Below, piece by piece: positions 17,151-27,600 of a DNA stretch of 64,000 nt. The notes beneath the pieces were generated by a model. The model did not search any database and was not told the DNA's origin. It saw only the letters and a program-made list of their open reading frames with translations. A program made the position numbers and the translations under genes. This DNA is from an uncultured Mycoplasmatota bacterium (GTDB taxonomy: Bacteria; Bacillota_I; Bacilli_A; RF39; UBA660): assembly GCA_900543675.1 (NCBI GenBank), contig UQRY01000003.1:1-64000 (forward strand). Direction: 5' to 3'. Position 1 is the stretch's first letter; every line of letters begins with the position of its first letter.

Positions 17151-17771
17151 ATGGATACGGTCCGTAAGGTTTTACATTTTTTATCTACTGTACTTTTGTA
17201 TTCACTTTTGATTATTGTTTTAATCATTGCTGTTTTTTTTGGTGCCTACGTTATTGATCAGATGATTGGAATGAAAAATCATGAGGATCGTTCTCCTTTA
17301 TTTGGGGTTTATGTAATTATTAGTCCTAGTATGGTACCGAATATCAATGTTTACGATGCAGTTGTAACTATGCGTGTTCCGACTGAGAAAATTGAAATGT
17401 ATGATGTAATAACTTTTCTATCGAAAGATATTGATACACATGGGACACCAATTACCCATCGTGTAGTGGGAATTGTTGAAACGGAAGACGGTAAAATTGG
17501 TTATCGTACTAAAGGTGATAATAATAATGCTGAAGATAATGCATTGATTATGGAAGATGAAGTAATCGGTAAAGTTTTATTTCGTATTCCTATGATTGGA
17601 TATGTTCGTACTTTTATTACTAGTAGAATAGGCTGGTTATTGATTGTTGTTTTACCTTGTGTCGGCATAATTATTTATGATATAGGAAAATTAATTGGTT
17701 TAGTTAAGAATTCTAAAGCTATTCCAAATGATGGCGATAATAAGAAAAAAGAGAAAAAGAATAAATCTTAA
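17151..17771 (+). CDS. sipW: Signal peptidase I, SipW/ER type
   Basis: 206-residue S26 signal peptidase with membrane segments near 12-35 and 158-180. The catalytic Ser is in SPSMVP, and a His replaces the usual Lys in THRVVG, the Ser-His dyad of SipW and ER-type enzymes. It ends in a Lys-rich cytosolic tail. In B. subtilis SipW matures TasA and TapA. Here it stands where rnmV is in Bacillus, between the YabE-like gene and rsmA. Possible clients are surface proteins such as those at 59746-64000, which is inference. Confidence 0.88.
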   Translation: MDTVRKVLHFLSTVLLYSLLIIVLIIAVFFGAYVIDQMIGMKNHEDRSPLFGVYVIISPSMVPNINVYDAVVTMRVPTEKIEMYDVITFLSKDIDTHGTPITHRVVGIVETEDGKIGYRTKGDNNNAEDNALIMEDEVIGKVLFRIPMIGYVRTFITSRIGWLLIVVLPCVGIIIYDIGKLIGLVKNSKAIPNDGDNKKKEKKNKS

Positions 17772-17783
17772 ATTCTCTTTTTT
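17746..17783 (+). terminator. Intrinsic terminator
   Basis: An A-rich strand ending GAGAA in the tail codons of the signal peptidase pairs with TTCTCTTTTTT after the stop. Confidence 0.6.
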
Positions 17784-17835
17784 GTTATGTAATTTGTGAT
17801 ATAATATTGAGTACTTTTGATGGGAAGTGAAAAAG

Positions 17836-18627
17836 ATGAAGAATATCCAATTTAAGAAGAAATATGGACAAAATTTTTTAAAGGATGATTCTATTCCTAA
17901 AAAAATTGTTGCTTATAGTGAGATTCCTGAAGATACTTTAGTTATAGAAATAGGACCTGGGGCAGGGGCATTGACAAAAGAATTAGCTCCTTGTTGTAAA
18001 CAAGTACTAGCTTATGAAATCGATGATTCTTTATCTACTATTTTGGCAGATAACTTAAAGGATTACTCTAATATTGATATTATTTATGGAGACTTTTTAA
18101 CTCGAAATGTGAAAGAAGAATTGAAGCAATATTCATATTCTCATCTTTATGTAATTGCTAATCTTCCTTATTATATTACGACGCCTATTTTATTAAAGTT
18201 GATTGAAGAACATATTTCAGTCGATAAAATTGTTGTTATGGTACAAAAAGAGGTTGGAATAAGGTTTAGTGCTGAACCTGGAAGTCGTGATTATAGTTCA
18301 ATCACAGTATTTTTCCATTATTATTTTCACTTAAAGAAACTTTTTGATGTCAGTAGGAACTGCTTTGTTCCTAAGCCTAATGTCGATAGTGTAATTTTAT
18401 CGTTTACGAAGAAAGAAGAACAGTTACCTCTTAAAGATCAAGAACTTTTCTTTCAACTAGTACGTGATGCTTTTCAATATAAGAGAAAAACATTAAAAAA
18501 TAATTTAAAAAAATATGATTTATCTATTATTGAACAGGTACTTTCTCGTTATTCTTTAGATTTATCTGTACGTGCAGAGGCTCTTCCTTTAGAGATTTTT
18601 GTAGAGTTGAGTAATGCATTAGCTTAG
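17836..18627 (+). CDS. rsmA: 16S rRNA dimethyladenosine transferase
   Basis: KsgA/RsmA dimethylates A1518 and A1519 of 16S rRNA late in 30S assembly. The 263-residue protein has KKYGQNFLKD, SAM-binding EIGPGAGALTKEL and catalytic NLPYYITTP. I chose ATG 17836 behind GGGAAGTGA; GTG 17827 is an alternative. An extended -10 (TGATATAAT, 17797-17805) precedes it. The following terminator is the target of a group II intron. Confidence 0.97.
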   Translation: MKNIQFKKKYGQNFLKDDSIPKKIVAYSEIPEDTLVIEIGPGAGALTKELAPCCKQVLAYEIDDSLSTILADNLKDYSNIDIIYGDFLTRNVKEELKQYSYSHLYVIANLPYYITTPILLKLIEEHISVDKIVVMVQKEVGIRFSAEPGSRDYSSITVFFHYYFHLKKLFDVSRNCFVPKPNVDSVILSFTKKEEQLPLKDQELFFQLVRDAFQYKRKTLKNNLKKYDLSIIEQVLSRYSLDLSVRAEALPLEIFVELSNALA

Positions 18628-18631
18628 AATA

Positions 18632-18665
18632 TAGGGATTATTATGTAAAATAATTCCTAATTTTT
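18632..18665 (+). terminator. rsmA terminator, T-tract abutting an intron insertion
   Basis: TAGGGATTATT (18632-18642) pairs with AATAATTCCTA (18649-18659), then ATTTTT. The group II intron begins at the end of this T-tract, the characteristic insertion position of class C introns. Confidence 0.85.
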
Positions 18666-20542
18666 GTGTGCCGGGCATGACATATAACTAGGTGGTGAAA
18701 GTCCACTATGCACGTCTGTATCTGCGAAGCATTAGGGAAGCGCAACGCATCAACAGTGATGTTGGGACTAAAGGAAGCGTGAAACAAAATCGTGGCTCAA
18801 CGAACAGAAACTTGATATAAAGGCTATATAAAGGGATAAGGTTACAAAACAAACTAAAGTCCAAAAGATACACGTAATTTTATATAGTAAATCAAGTGAG
18901 TAAACGAGTAAAGCTATATGTCTTACCCCGGGAGGTCTCATGAACGAATAAGTACAAGCGGTTTCATATACCAATTGTTAAGGTCGGTCGAAAAAAGGTT
19001 TATCATGAGAAGTCAGCCGAGGTCATAGTACTAATTTAGAAATATTAGGAAGGACTGAACAATTTATAAGTGTTTAAGTACACTAAGATTATGTTAATCA
19101 TAAATCAGAATAAATAAAAAGTAGAGTAAGAAACGTATATTCTGAAAGAACTTCAAAAGATTAGTGATTAATGTTGAGATTAGAAAGGAAAGAACGAGTA
19201 TGGAATTACTAGAAAAAGTATTAGATGACAAAAATTTATTTGAGGCATACAAACAAGTATACAAAAATAAAGGAGCAAGTGGAGTTGATGGAGTTACCGT
19301 TGATGAACTTGGTCACTATATGTATCAACATAAAGAAGATATCAAAGAACAAATAAGAAAAAGGAAATATAATCCTAGTCCAGTAAGAAGAGTATATATT
19401 CCAAAAGACAATGGAGATAAACGTGGACTTGGAATACCAACAGTAGTAGATAGACTAATACAACAAGCAATAGTTCAAGTATTATCCCCAATATATGAGG
19501 AGCAATTCAGTGAAACAAGTTATGGATTTAGACCCAAACGCTCATGTGAAAGGGCAATCATAAAACTATTAGAATATTTTAACGATGGATATGACTGGAT
19601 AGTAGATATAGATTTACAAAAGTTTTTTGATACAGTGTGTCATGATAAACTAATATCCATTATCATGAAAACAATACATGACGGTGAATTAGTGTCATTA
19701 ATAAGAAGGTATCTAGTAAATGGAGTAATGGAAAATGGAATAGTTAGTACACCACAAGGGGGGGAATCTATCTCCACTATTATCTAATATAATGTTGAAT
19801 GAATTAGATAAAGAGCTTGAGAAAAGAGGATTAAGATTTACCCGCTATGCAGATGACTGTATAATCGTAGTGAAAAGTGAAAAAGCAGCAAACAGAGTTA
19901 TGGAAAGCATAACGAAGTTTATAGAAAAGAAGCTAGGATTAAAAGTGAATGCAGAAAAGAGTAAGATAGCAAGACCACACCAAATAAAATATTTAGGATA
20001 TGGATTTTACTATACTAAAACAGGTATAGTAAAGCCAAAGCCACATCTAAAATCAATTCAAAAGTTTAAGAGAAAACTAAAACAACTAACAAGAAGAAGT
20101 TGGAGTATATCATTAGACGAAAGAATTACCAAGCTAAATCAAGTGATAAGAGGGTGGATAAACTACTTTAGAATAGCAGATATGAAAATGTATATGAAGG
20201 ATATTACCTCTCACCTAAATAGAAGAATACGATGTATTATATGGAAACAATGGAAGATATCTAAACATCGTATAATATGCTTAATAAAGCTAGGAATTGA
20301 TAAGAATATGGCAAAAGCTTGTGCATATACAAGAAAGAGTTATTGGGCAACTAGTAGAGTATATTCAATACAACAAGCAATATCTAATGAAAGACTAAAA
20401 AGAAAAGGATTAATATTTCCGATAGACTACTACCTAAGAGTACATACTACAATATAAATTGAACCGCCGTATACCGAACGGTACGTACGGTGGTGTGAGA
20501 GGGACAAATCAAAATAGAGAAAATCTATTTAATTTTCTCTAC
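18666..20542 (+). mobile_element. Group IIC intron carrying a reverse transcriptase
   Basis: Starts GTGTGCCGGGC, the GUGYG 5' end of group II introns, directly after the rsmA terminator. The first 530 bp form the structured ribozyme arms, followed by the reverse transcriptase gene. Near the 3' end, domain V begins GAACCGCCGTA and pairs with TACGGTGG (20461-20500). Domain VI is AGAGAAAAT pairing with ATTTTCTCT (20516-20540), and the intron ends about 20542. Terminator targeting and an RT without an endonuclease domain point to class C. The 3' end is accurate to a few bases. Confidence 0.9.
19200..20457 (+). pseudogene. ltrA: Group II intron reverse transcriptase/maturase, frameshifted
   Basis: The N-terminal part (MELLEKVLDD, residues 1-196) carries RT blocks 0-4, including GIPTVVDR and YGFRPKRS. 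The second part carries the catalytic YADD, then the maturase X domain (RGWINYFRIADMK) and no HNH endonuclease. Between them the family motif PQGGNLSPLLSN is broken: a run of seven G (19758-19764) where six would keep the frame sends the ribosome to an early TAA. Removing one G restores one continuous ORF. It is a disabling mutation, a read error in a homopolymer, or, less likely, slippage-dependent expression. Confidence 0.88.
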
Positions 20543-21137
20543 TCGATTATTTGCTGGATAAAATTATTGAATTTTTATAAAGAATATAATATGATGAAGT
20601 AAATAGATAATAGTATGTTATAGCAGGAATAGAATAATTGGTTTTACTTTTAAGAAATATAAAATAAAGATACTTATGATATATTTGTTGATTATTACAT
20701 TGTTTTCACTATTGTTTGTTATTTAACTTTTTAAAGAAATATACTAAGAAAGAGCTTGATGAATTTGTTTGTCTTACATTATCAGTATTGATAACTATAG
20801 ATGTTAATCCTGGATTTACATTAGAAAAAAGAAAACTATTATATTTAAAAAATGGAAAAAATGTAATAAAGACAAACTTATTAAAAAATTCTTATCTTTT
20901 TAAAGGTACTTAAGAAAAAACTTGGTTTATTTGTAGGAAGTATAAAAGACTATGAGATTCAGAAGGAAAAAATGAATTATTTAGAAAATTTAAAGAGAAA
21001 AACTAAAATATAGTTATATGATGATATGTTTTTTGTTTCTGCTAGAAAAACTGTCAGAATATTAGAATTATATTATCGTTCAAGATAGTTTGACTATATT
21101 AATATATCAATTAAATTATTTTTTGGGAAGAAGTATA
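20543..21137. other. Decayed intergenic region downstream of the intron
   Basis: About 600 bp of very AT-rich DNA with no intact recognisable gene. A short frame (20716-20913) with residues like KKYTKKELDEFVCLTLSVL appears to continue after a frame change near 20905 (KKKLGLFVGSIKDYEIQKEK, to about 21012), which suggests an eroded gene of unknown family. No tRNA, inverted terminal repeats or transposase were seen. Confidence 0.45.
20716..21012 (+). pseudogene. Possible remnant of an unknown gene
   Basis: Two adjacent frames read like parts of one Lys-rich protein: 65 codons ending at 20913, then about 35 more codons in another frame ending at 21012. No start with a good ribosome-binding site and no family match I can name. 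It is flanked by the intron and a small membrane ORF, so this is probably accessory DNA in decay. Confidence 0.35.
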
Positions 21138-21338
21138 ATGGCATGGTTTAAAAAATTAGTTAATGATATCGGCAAAGTATTAGTAATAGGATCATATTAC
21201 ATTTTAGTAATATACTTTCTTTTTTTTCTTTATTCTGATACAATTGTTAGTTATTCTGATGTTTTTTTACTAATATTAGCTATAGGCAAAGTGAAGGAGA
21301 TCAAAAAATGCATACAGTCGTTCGGTAATGCGCTTTAA
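21138..21338 (+). CDS. Small membrane protein, hypothetical
   Basis: 66-residue protein with one or two hydrophobic segments (VLVIGSYYILVIYFLFFLY and VFLLILAIGKV). ATG 21138 has a fair GGGAAGAAG upstream. No family recognised. It stands alone in a decayed region, so it may itself be a remnant. Confidence 0.45.
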   Translation: MAWFKKLVNDIGKVLVIGSYYILVIYFLFFLYSDTIVSYSDVFLLILAIGKVKEIKKCIQSFGNAL

Positions 21339-21533
21339 GTAATAATATAATAAAAGTTTTATTACCAGATAGACAAGGTAACTTTAGATGGTTTTTAAAT
21401 GTTTAAATATAGAAAAGACATAGAAAATATTATATGAAAAAGAAACTTAAAAATAAATCTTACATGAAATAACTAGTATTTTGATTGACTCGGAATATTT
21501 ACAAAGTATTTTTATATAATGAAGGAGTTTACT

Positions 21534-22328
21534 ATGAAAAAAGAAGCTATATTAGAATCGGAAAAAACGACAGAAACTGAACAGATCCCAAGGAAAAAGG
21601 GGATAAGAGATAGAAAAGATAAAATTCGGATTAGGATGATTGTGTTATTTGTTTTTACATTATTGTTTTCGTATTTTGTTTTTGTATTTATGGCAGCTGT
21701 TCCTAATATGATGGGAATTTCCTTTTTTATGGCTCCAGAATATTATTGGTATTTTTACTTATTTTTGCCTGTTCCTCTTTTATCTCTTATTTTAGGAATT
21801 AAATATAAAAAACAAGGAATAAAATGTCAGAAAAATATTGTTGTTGGGTGTATTTTCATTATATTATTTTTACTTTTTGGTCGCTTGTCTTTAGATTTTC
21901 ATTTAAACTGTAAAGCTACCCATCAAGATATCGCTCATTTTCAGGATATTATAGGGATAGAGATTCCTTCCTCTGGAAAATATCGTCAGCTACCTTTTGA
22001 TACGGTTGATACAAAAGATGGTGGTATTTATGTTGCCAAATTTAAAGATGATAAACAAACTAAAGAATTTGAACAACAGTTAATTCAAAATAAAAATTGG
22101 ATATTAAGTAGGGATTATTCTTTTTCTATGAGAGATTTACTTCCTATTCCTTTAGCTAGTGAACTAAGTTTATCAGAAGATACTTATTGTTTAACTTATT
22201 TTGAGAAAGTGAATCTATACAATACTTTACCTACTGAACCAGGTAATTATCGGGTATCTACATGCGTTTATCATATAAAGAATCATTACTTGATGTGTGG
22301 GGAGTATACGTATTCTTCTATTTCTTAG
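21534..22328 (+). CDS. Hypothetical membrane protein
   Basis: 264-residue protein: a charged N-terminal tail, three membrane segments (about 30-55, 65-88, 100-122), then a roughly 140-residue domain presumed extracellular, with two or three Cys. No family recognised. ATG 21534 is preceded by AAGGAG; the earlier in-frame ATG at 21519 overlaps that site. A TATAAT lies at 21515 with no well-spaced -35. It precedes the yabG-veg genes. Confidence 0.7.
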   Translation: MKKEAILESEKTTETEQIPRKKGIRDRKDKIRIRMIVLFVFTLLFSYFVFVFMAAVPNMMGISFFMAPEYYWYFYLFLPVPLLSLILGIKYKKQGIKCQKNIVVGCIFIILFLLFGRLSLDFHLNCKATHQDIAHFQDIIGIEIPSSGKYRQLPFDTVDTKDGGIYVAKFKDDKQTKEFEQQLIQNKNWILSRDYSFSMRDLLPIPLASELSLSEDTYCLTYFEKVNLYNTLPTEPGNYRVSTCVYHIKNHYLMCGEYTYSSIS

Positions 22329-22405
22329 TTATTGATTGATCTTTTTCTTTGAATAATACGCATAATTTATTTCCTATTTTACATATAATTTTATGGGTGA
22401 AGAAT

Positions 22406-23188
22406 ATGCTTTTTCATATAGGAGATATTGTGACTAGAGAGTCTTATCAGAATGATATGTTTTTTAAGATTATCGATATTGTGGGAAATACTGCTTACTT
22501 GAAGGGAATTAACTTGAGATTATATGCAGATAGTGATCTTGAGGATTTAAACAAGGTAGAGAATCAAAAAATAGAAGATGATGATTTAATTTTTGAGCGG
22601 GTAGATAAAGGAATTAAACTAGATAGAAGTGAATATTTCTATCTACCTGGTAAAGTACTACATATAGATGGTGATGAAGATTATTTAAGACGTTGTATGA
22701 ATTTATATAAGAAATTAAATATTATGGCGTATGGTGTGTGTTTACAGGAAGCGGATGTTCAATCAGAAATTATCAGTTATTTAACGAAACTAAACCCAGA
22801 TATTTTGGTAATAACTGGGCATGATGCTTATTATAAGCGAAAGGGTTCAATTAAGGAGTTAACTAGTTATAAAAATACGGCAAATTTTATCGAAGCAGTT
22901 AAAATGGCTAGAAAGTATGAAAAAGATCAGGATAAGTTGATTATTATAGCTGGTGCTTGTCAGAGTAATTATGAAGAATTGATTAAATCAGGGGCGACGT
23001 TTGCGTCTAGTCCAAAAAGAATTAATATCCATGCTTTAGATCCGGCTATTATCGCATCCGGTATTGCTTTGTTTGATCGAAATAAAACGGTGGATTTAAT
23101 TCATCTTTTAGAAAAAACTAAATATGGTTCAGAAGGTATCGGTGGGGTTGCCACAAAAGGATGTATGTTTGTGGGGTATCCGAGATGA
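22406..23188 (+). CDS. yabG: Sporulation-specific protease YabG
   Basis: 260-residue member of peptidase family U57. In Bacillus, YabG is made in the mother cell under sigma-K and trims coat proteins such as SpoIVA and SafA. The N-terminus MLFHIGDIVTRESYQNDMFFKI and the core DILVITGHDAYY, GACQSNYEEL and ASSPKRINIHALDPA are typical. I chose ATG 22406 by family alignment. It overlaps veg by 4 bp (ATGA). Order rsmA-yabG-veg is as in Bacillus, interrupted here by the intron patch. Confidence 0.92.
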   Translation: MLFHIGDIVTRESYQNDMFFKIIDIVGNTAYLKGINLRLYADSDLEDLNKVENQKIEDDDLIFERVDKGIKLDRSEYFYLPGKVLHIDGDEDYLRRCMNLYKKLNIMAYGVCLQEADVQSEIISYLTKLNPDILVITGHDAYYKRKGSIKELTSYKNTANFIEAVKMARKYEKDQDKLIIIAGACQSNYEELIKSGATFASSPKRINIHALDPAIIASGIALFDRNKTVDLIHLLEKTKYGSEGIGGVATKGCMFVGYPR

Positions 23189-23400
23189 CGATAGAAAAAG
23201 TAAGAGATAAGGTGAATTCTTATAAAGGGAAAAATTTAAAATTTCGTTTTAATGGAAGTCGTAATCAAATAGAAGAATTTGAAGGAACAATTATTAATAC
23301 TTATGATGCGGTTTTTATTATTCGTTTACAGGATAATCAGAGGATAAAATCATTTAGTTATAGTGATATGTTAATTAAAAAATTGGTCGTATTAAGTTGA
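23185..23400 (+). CDS. veg: Veg protein
   Basis: 71-residue Veg-family protein, slightly shorter than the 86-residue Bacillus one. The core (KVNSYKGKNLKFRFNGSRNQ, EGTIINTYDAVFII) is a small barrel-like fold. In B. subtilis Veg stimulates biofilm matrix genes by antagonising SinR. ATG 23185 overlaps the yabG stop (ATGA). It ends with TGA. Confidence 0.9.
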   Translation: MTIEKVRDKVNSYKGKNLKFRFNGSRNQIEEFEGTIINTYDAVFIIRLQDNQRIKSFSYSDMLIKKLVVLS

Positions 23401-23458
23401 ACGCTTTTTGTGGCATTCTCCTCATGAGGTGTGTTACGTTTATCTTGAGGTGAGGATA

Positions 23459-24163
23459 ATGACAGTTACTGAAGTATATCAATGTTTTATTGATCAGTTA
23501 CAGAATTCTACTGTACATTCAATATCGTTGTATGAGGAATTACTTATCTTGTATCAGAAGATGAAGGAAGTAGCGGTTTTAACTAGTGATGATGACCTTT
23601 CTTTAAAATTAGATAATGCTCATGTGATTATTCAGGAAGCTAATTCTATATTAGAAAAAACTCATCGTAAAGGGCCTAATCATCTTTATCATCACGCCTT
23701 TTATTATAATTTTTATAGTATTGAGCAGGCAATTTTATGTTTAGAGACCACTGATCAAAACGTTTTTCAAAAAGCACTTATTATTGCCAGAATATTTGCG
23801 GTAGGATGTCGGTTAGAAAATGCAATTTCGTTATCTGAATCTAATCGTTATTTATATCTTAGCTCATTAGAATATTTGGCTTGTGGGAAACATCTTCTTC
23901 ATGTTAGTAAGGAAGATTATGATTGGTGGATTCCTATTTTATTATCTAAGCGTATTAGAGATCCGAATTCTAATTACAATGATAGAAAAATTGAACATTT
24001 ATATCACTTTTTTAAACGAAAGTTTGCATTGAGTGATCCTTCTATGCGAGGTCTATTTTCTTTTTGTAATATACAATTATTTGATCCAGAATTTATTGAT
24101 ATGGAAATGTTAAATCAATTTTACCAAGAATTACCATATTCTGGAAATTACTTTTATTCTTAA
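23459..24163 (+). CDS. Hypothetical protein between veg and spoVG
   Basis: 234-residue, probably helical soluble protein rich in Tyr, His and Leu, with no signal peptide and no family I recognise. ATG 23459 follows GAGGTGAGGA. In Bacillus this interval holds sspF, ispE and purR; none of them is here. The two helical halves (residues 1-80 and 80-234) could suggest a TPR-like scaffold, but that is a guess. Confidence 0.7.
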   Translation: MTVTEVYQCFIDQLQNSTVHSISLYEELLILYQKMKEVAVLTSDDDLSLKLDNAHVIIQEANSILEKTHRKGPNHLYHHAFYYNFYSIEQAILCLETTDQNVFQKALIIARIFAVGCRLENAISLSESNRYLYLSSLEYLACGKHLLHVSKEDYDWWIPILLSKRIRDPNSNYNDRKIEHLYHFFKRKFALSDPSMRGLFSFCNIQLFDPEFIDMEMLNQFYQELPYSGNYFYS

Positions 24164-24198
24164 ATGTCGAAAAAATAGTCTTTTCCTCTTTCTTTTTC

Positions 24199-24227
24199 TT
24201 GCATTTTTATTATTTTTATTATATGAT
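24199..24227 (+). promoter_or_regulatory. Promoter of spoVG
   Basis: -35 TTGCAT (24199-24204), 17-bp spacer, -10 TATGAT (24222-24227). The TTGCAT hexamer recurs before rplK and the rsmC-like gene. Confidence 0.7.
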
Positions 24228-24266
24228 TGTAGTATAAAGTTAGATGCTTTAGAAGGAGGATAACAT

Positions 24267-24545
24267 ATGAAAATTACATCTGTAAATGTTCGTAAGATTG
24301 AAAAAGAAGGCTCTAGGATGAAAGGTATCGCATCTGTATTACTAGACGATAGTTTTGCTGTACATGATATTCGTATCATTGAAGGTGAAAAAGGATTATT
24401 TATCGCTATGCCTAGTAAAAAAACTCCAAATGGAGGGTACCGTGACATTGCTCATCCAATCAATCCAGAGGTACGTTCTATGTTTGAAGAGGCAATTCTT
24501 AAAGCTTATGAAGAAGCAGAAGATCCTGTTGCAAGCGAAGAATAA
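24267..24545 (+). CDS. spoVG: RNA-binding regulator SpoVG
   Basis: 92-residue SpoVG. It is a nucleic-acid-binding regulator, common in Bacillota well beyond spore formers, affecting division, envelope and virulence genes. The conserved core [17 protein letters not shown] and [20 protein letters not shown] is complete. The start follows AGAAGGAGG. Monocistronic, with its own promoter and terminator. Confidence 0.97.
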   Translation: MKITSVNVRKIEKEGSRMKGIASVLLDDSFAVHDIRIIEGEKGLFIAMPSKKTPNGGYRDIAHPINPEVRSMFEEAILKAYEEAEDPVASEE

Positions 24546-24555
24546 AATGAGTTTT

Positions 24556-24577
24556 AAAGCCCTATGGGCTTTTTTTA
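24556..24577 (+). terminator. Intrinsic terminator of spoVG
   Basis: AAAGCCC (24556-24562), loop TAT, GGGCTTT (24566-24572), then a T-run. Confidence 0.93.
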
Positions 24578-24632
24578 ATGATTGGTAATTGGTTTCATAT
24601 ATTTATAGTGAATTATATATAGGAGTGTAGGT

Positions 24633-27600
24633 ATGGAAAAAAATGGTAAAAAAAATAATTTAAATAATAACACTGTTTCTAGTGTTGTTAGGAAAAAGTC
24701 TTCTAGCGTTGTTCGAAAAAAGAAAAATTCTAATTGGAAAGAAGAAAGTAAAGAAGAATCTTCTTCATCTGTGATAAAAAAAGTGTCTAAAAAGCCTTCT
24801 TCTAGTATGGTTAATCAACCTTCTACTGTTGTAAAGCGAAGGAAGAGTTCCTCAGAAAAAAATTCAGATCGTTCATCGAAAGTGACAGATGATCAAGAAC
24901 CTGTTAAATCAAAAGTAGTTATACGTAAAAAAATCAGTACTGAAAAGAAAAAAGATGACCAGAAATTAGAACAAAATATTTTATCAGATCAGAAAACTAC
25001 TGAAAAGAAAAAAACAAGAAAAGAGAAGAAACAAAAGACCGAACATCCAAGAAAAAAAACTAGCTCGAAGAAGAAAAAAATATTGATTATTTGTTTAACA
25101 GTTCTTATTTTATTACTTGTAGTTGCTTCTTACTTATTTTTCTTTCCATTTAAGCTTACTTATGATACAAAAGGAGACTTAGTTACTAAGACTGGTACTT
25201 TAGATTTCGAGGTAACCATAACTGGAAATAAGCCGATTTCTAAAATATATTATGCTGTTGATCCTGAAGAAGAAAATAATTTAGATTGTTATACCACTAT
25301 AGATAGTGATGGTGGTTTATTTCAAAATAAAATTTTATTTGATGATCTTAGTATTCCTGTTGGTTCTAGAACGTTAATTCTCTATGTTGAGTCATTATTA
25401 GGTACTCATGAGATTATTTCTATTCCCGTTGAATATACGATTGGATATATTAATCCGTTATCCATTGAAGATGTTGTAATAGGTCCAACGGATAATACTT
25501 ATATTGTTGACAAAGAGTTGCTTATTACTTTTGATGATAATGTATCTGAAGCTGAGGCAAAAAAATTAATTGAAAAGTATCAAGGAAAAATTGTTGGTGA
25601 GATTTATTTTTTAAAGCAATATCAAGTTAAATTTGAAGTAGAAGATTTATCTGATTTAAAAAGAAAATTAGAAGCTGAAGAAATTATTTCTAATGTTACT
25701 TATAATTATTTTGATGAGGTTGAGATTGCTCGTAATAAGGTAGGAAGTATATTAGGAGAAGAAATACATTTTACTAAAGATTATTATATTTCTGCTTTAG
25801 GTATTGATGAAGCCTATGAATTAGTGAAAAAACCTCATTGGATTAATGTTGGTTTAATTGATTCGCCTGTTGATTATCGTCATAATGATTTAAATATGAA
25901 TGAAAGTAATATGTTTATTCCTTCGATGAAAAATAGTGATTTTGATGATATAGATAATATTTTAGATTATTATGATACTTATGATCACGAAAATGATGAA
26001 GTTTATAATCAAGATAAATGGTATTCTGATTGTTCATTTTTATCTTTCCGATCTCACGGTACTCATGTAGCTGGTATTATGGCAGGTATTCGTGATGATA
26101 ATGGGGTCGAAGGAATTAATGATAGAGTCAGTTTATATTATGCTAGTATGTGGGTTTACTATAAGAGAAGTGCATTTATTGATTCAGTTGATGAAGCAAG
26201 TAGAGAAGATTATATAGCTCAATTTGATGGTGATTTTGGGTATGGTTATGATTCTTTTAATATGACTTATGCTTTGAGTAATCTTATTATGTCTGATGTT
26301 AGAGTAATTAATATGAGCGTAGGTTTTGATTCTGTTAGTGATAGTTCTTATAATGAATTAAAAAAATACTATGATACTTATTTTGCGACTATTGAGAAAA
26401 CAGGAAAAGATTTTTTGATTGTTAAATCTGCTGGTAATTGCTCAGCTTCTGGTCAATGCAAGCAAAATGCAGACAATGATTATTTTAATCGTATTCTTTC
26501 TGAGAATGAATTTGCTGATAATCATAGTTTAATTGTTGGTGGTTCGATAGAGCCTGGTACAGTAACGGCCAATGATCTTATTCATAATTATTTTGTCCAT
26601 TCTAAAGGGGTATACTCTAAATATGGGGAAATTGTAGATATTTTTGCACCTGGTACTATTTATAGTTCCATTTATAATAATGATTATGAATGGATGATGG
26701 GGACTTCTCAAGCGGCTCCAATAGTATCTGGAACAGCGAGTTTGATTTATTCGATTAATCCTGATTTTACTGCTTCTCAAGTGATTGATTTTATCGTAGA
26801 TAATCCCGATGGTTATGTTTCTTTTGAAAAAGTAAAAAAAGGGGTTATCAATACGAAAAGTGCGGTTGAAGCAGCTCTTACTTATCAAGAAACGGGAGAG
26901 AAAACGACAACTATAGATGATACCAAATACGGATTTATTCAAGGATCTATTCAAGATGCTGTTACAAAGGAGCCTGTTGAAGTAGCTGGTTCAATTGAAT
27001 TTATTGATGTTAATGACCCAGATAAAATCTATATTGCTGCAGATACCAATGCTAGATATTTAAATGGTGGGAATTATGATTATATTCTGCCAGTTGGAAC
27101 ATACAATATGGTGATTAAGTTTGAGGGGTATGTAAAAGAAACTATTTATCATTTAGTTATTGATGAAGATACGGTAACGTATAATATATTACTTAATGTG
27201 GTTAACGATTCAGATTTAACGGTAGTATCAACAACTGGTTATGCGATTGATGCTTTTGATGGTAGTCATATTCCGAATACAAAGATTGAAATATATAAAG
27301 GAATCTCTAATAATACAGAAAATAAAATTACTGAAGTTCAAGCAGATGCAAATGGTTATTATACCTTGTTATTAGAGCCTGGTAATTATACTGCCTATGC
27401 ATCAGCTGAGGGATATACTTCTAGTAAGACTAATATTTTAGTAGTGCCAAATAAAAATGGTGAACAGGATTGTACACTTACGCCAGTATTAAAAGAAGGC
27501 GAAATTCGAGCGGTTCTTACTTGGGGATTAACGCCTAGGGATTTAGATTCTCATTTAGTTGGTCCTACTCCAGATGGTAATCGGTTTCATATCTACTTCA

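Noticed and set aside
18666..21500. Prophage or IS element
   Set aside because: No transposase, integrase or terminal inverted repeats; only the group II intron explains the mobile signal.
26529..26954. Minus-strand 141-codon ORF inside the S8 protease gene
   Set aside because: Low-complexity antisense frame with no ribosome-binding site, within a well-supported gene.
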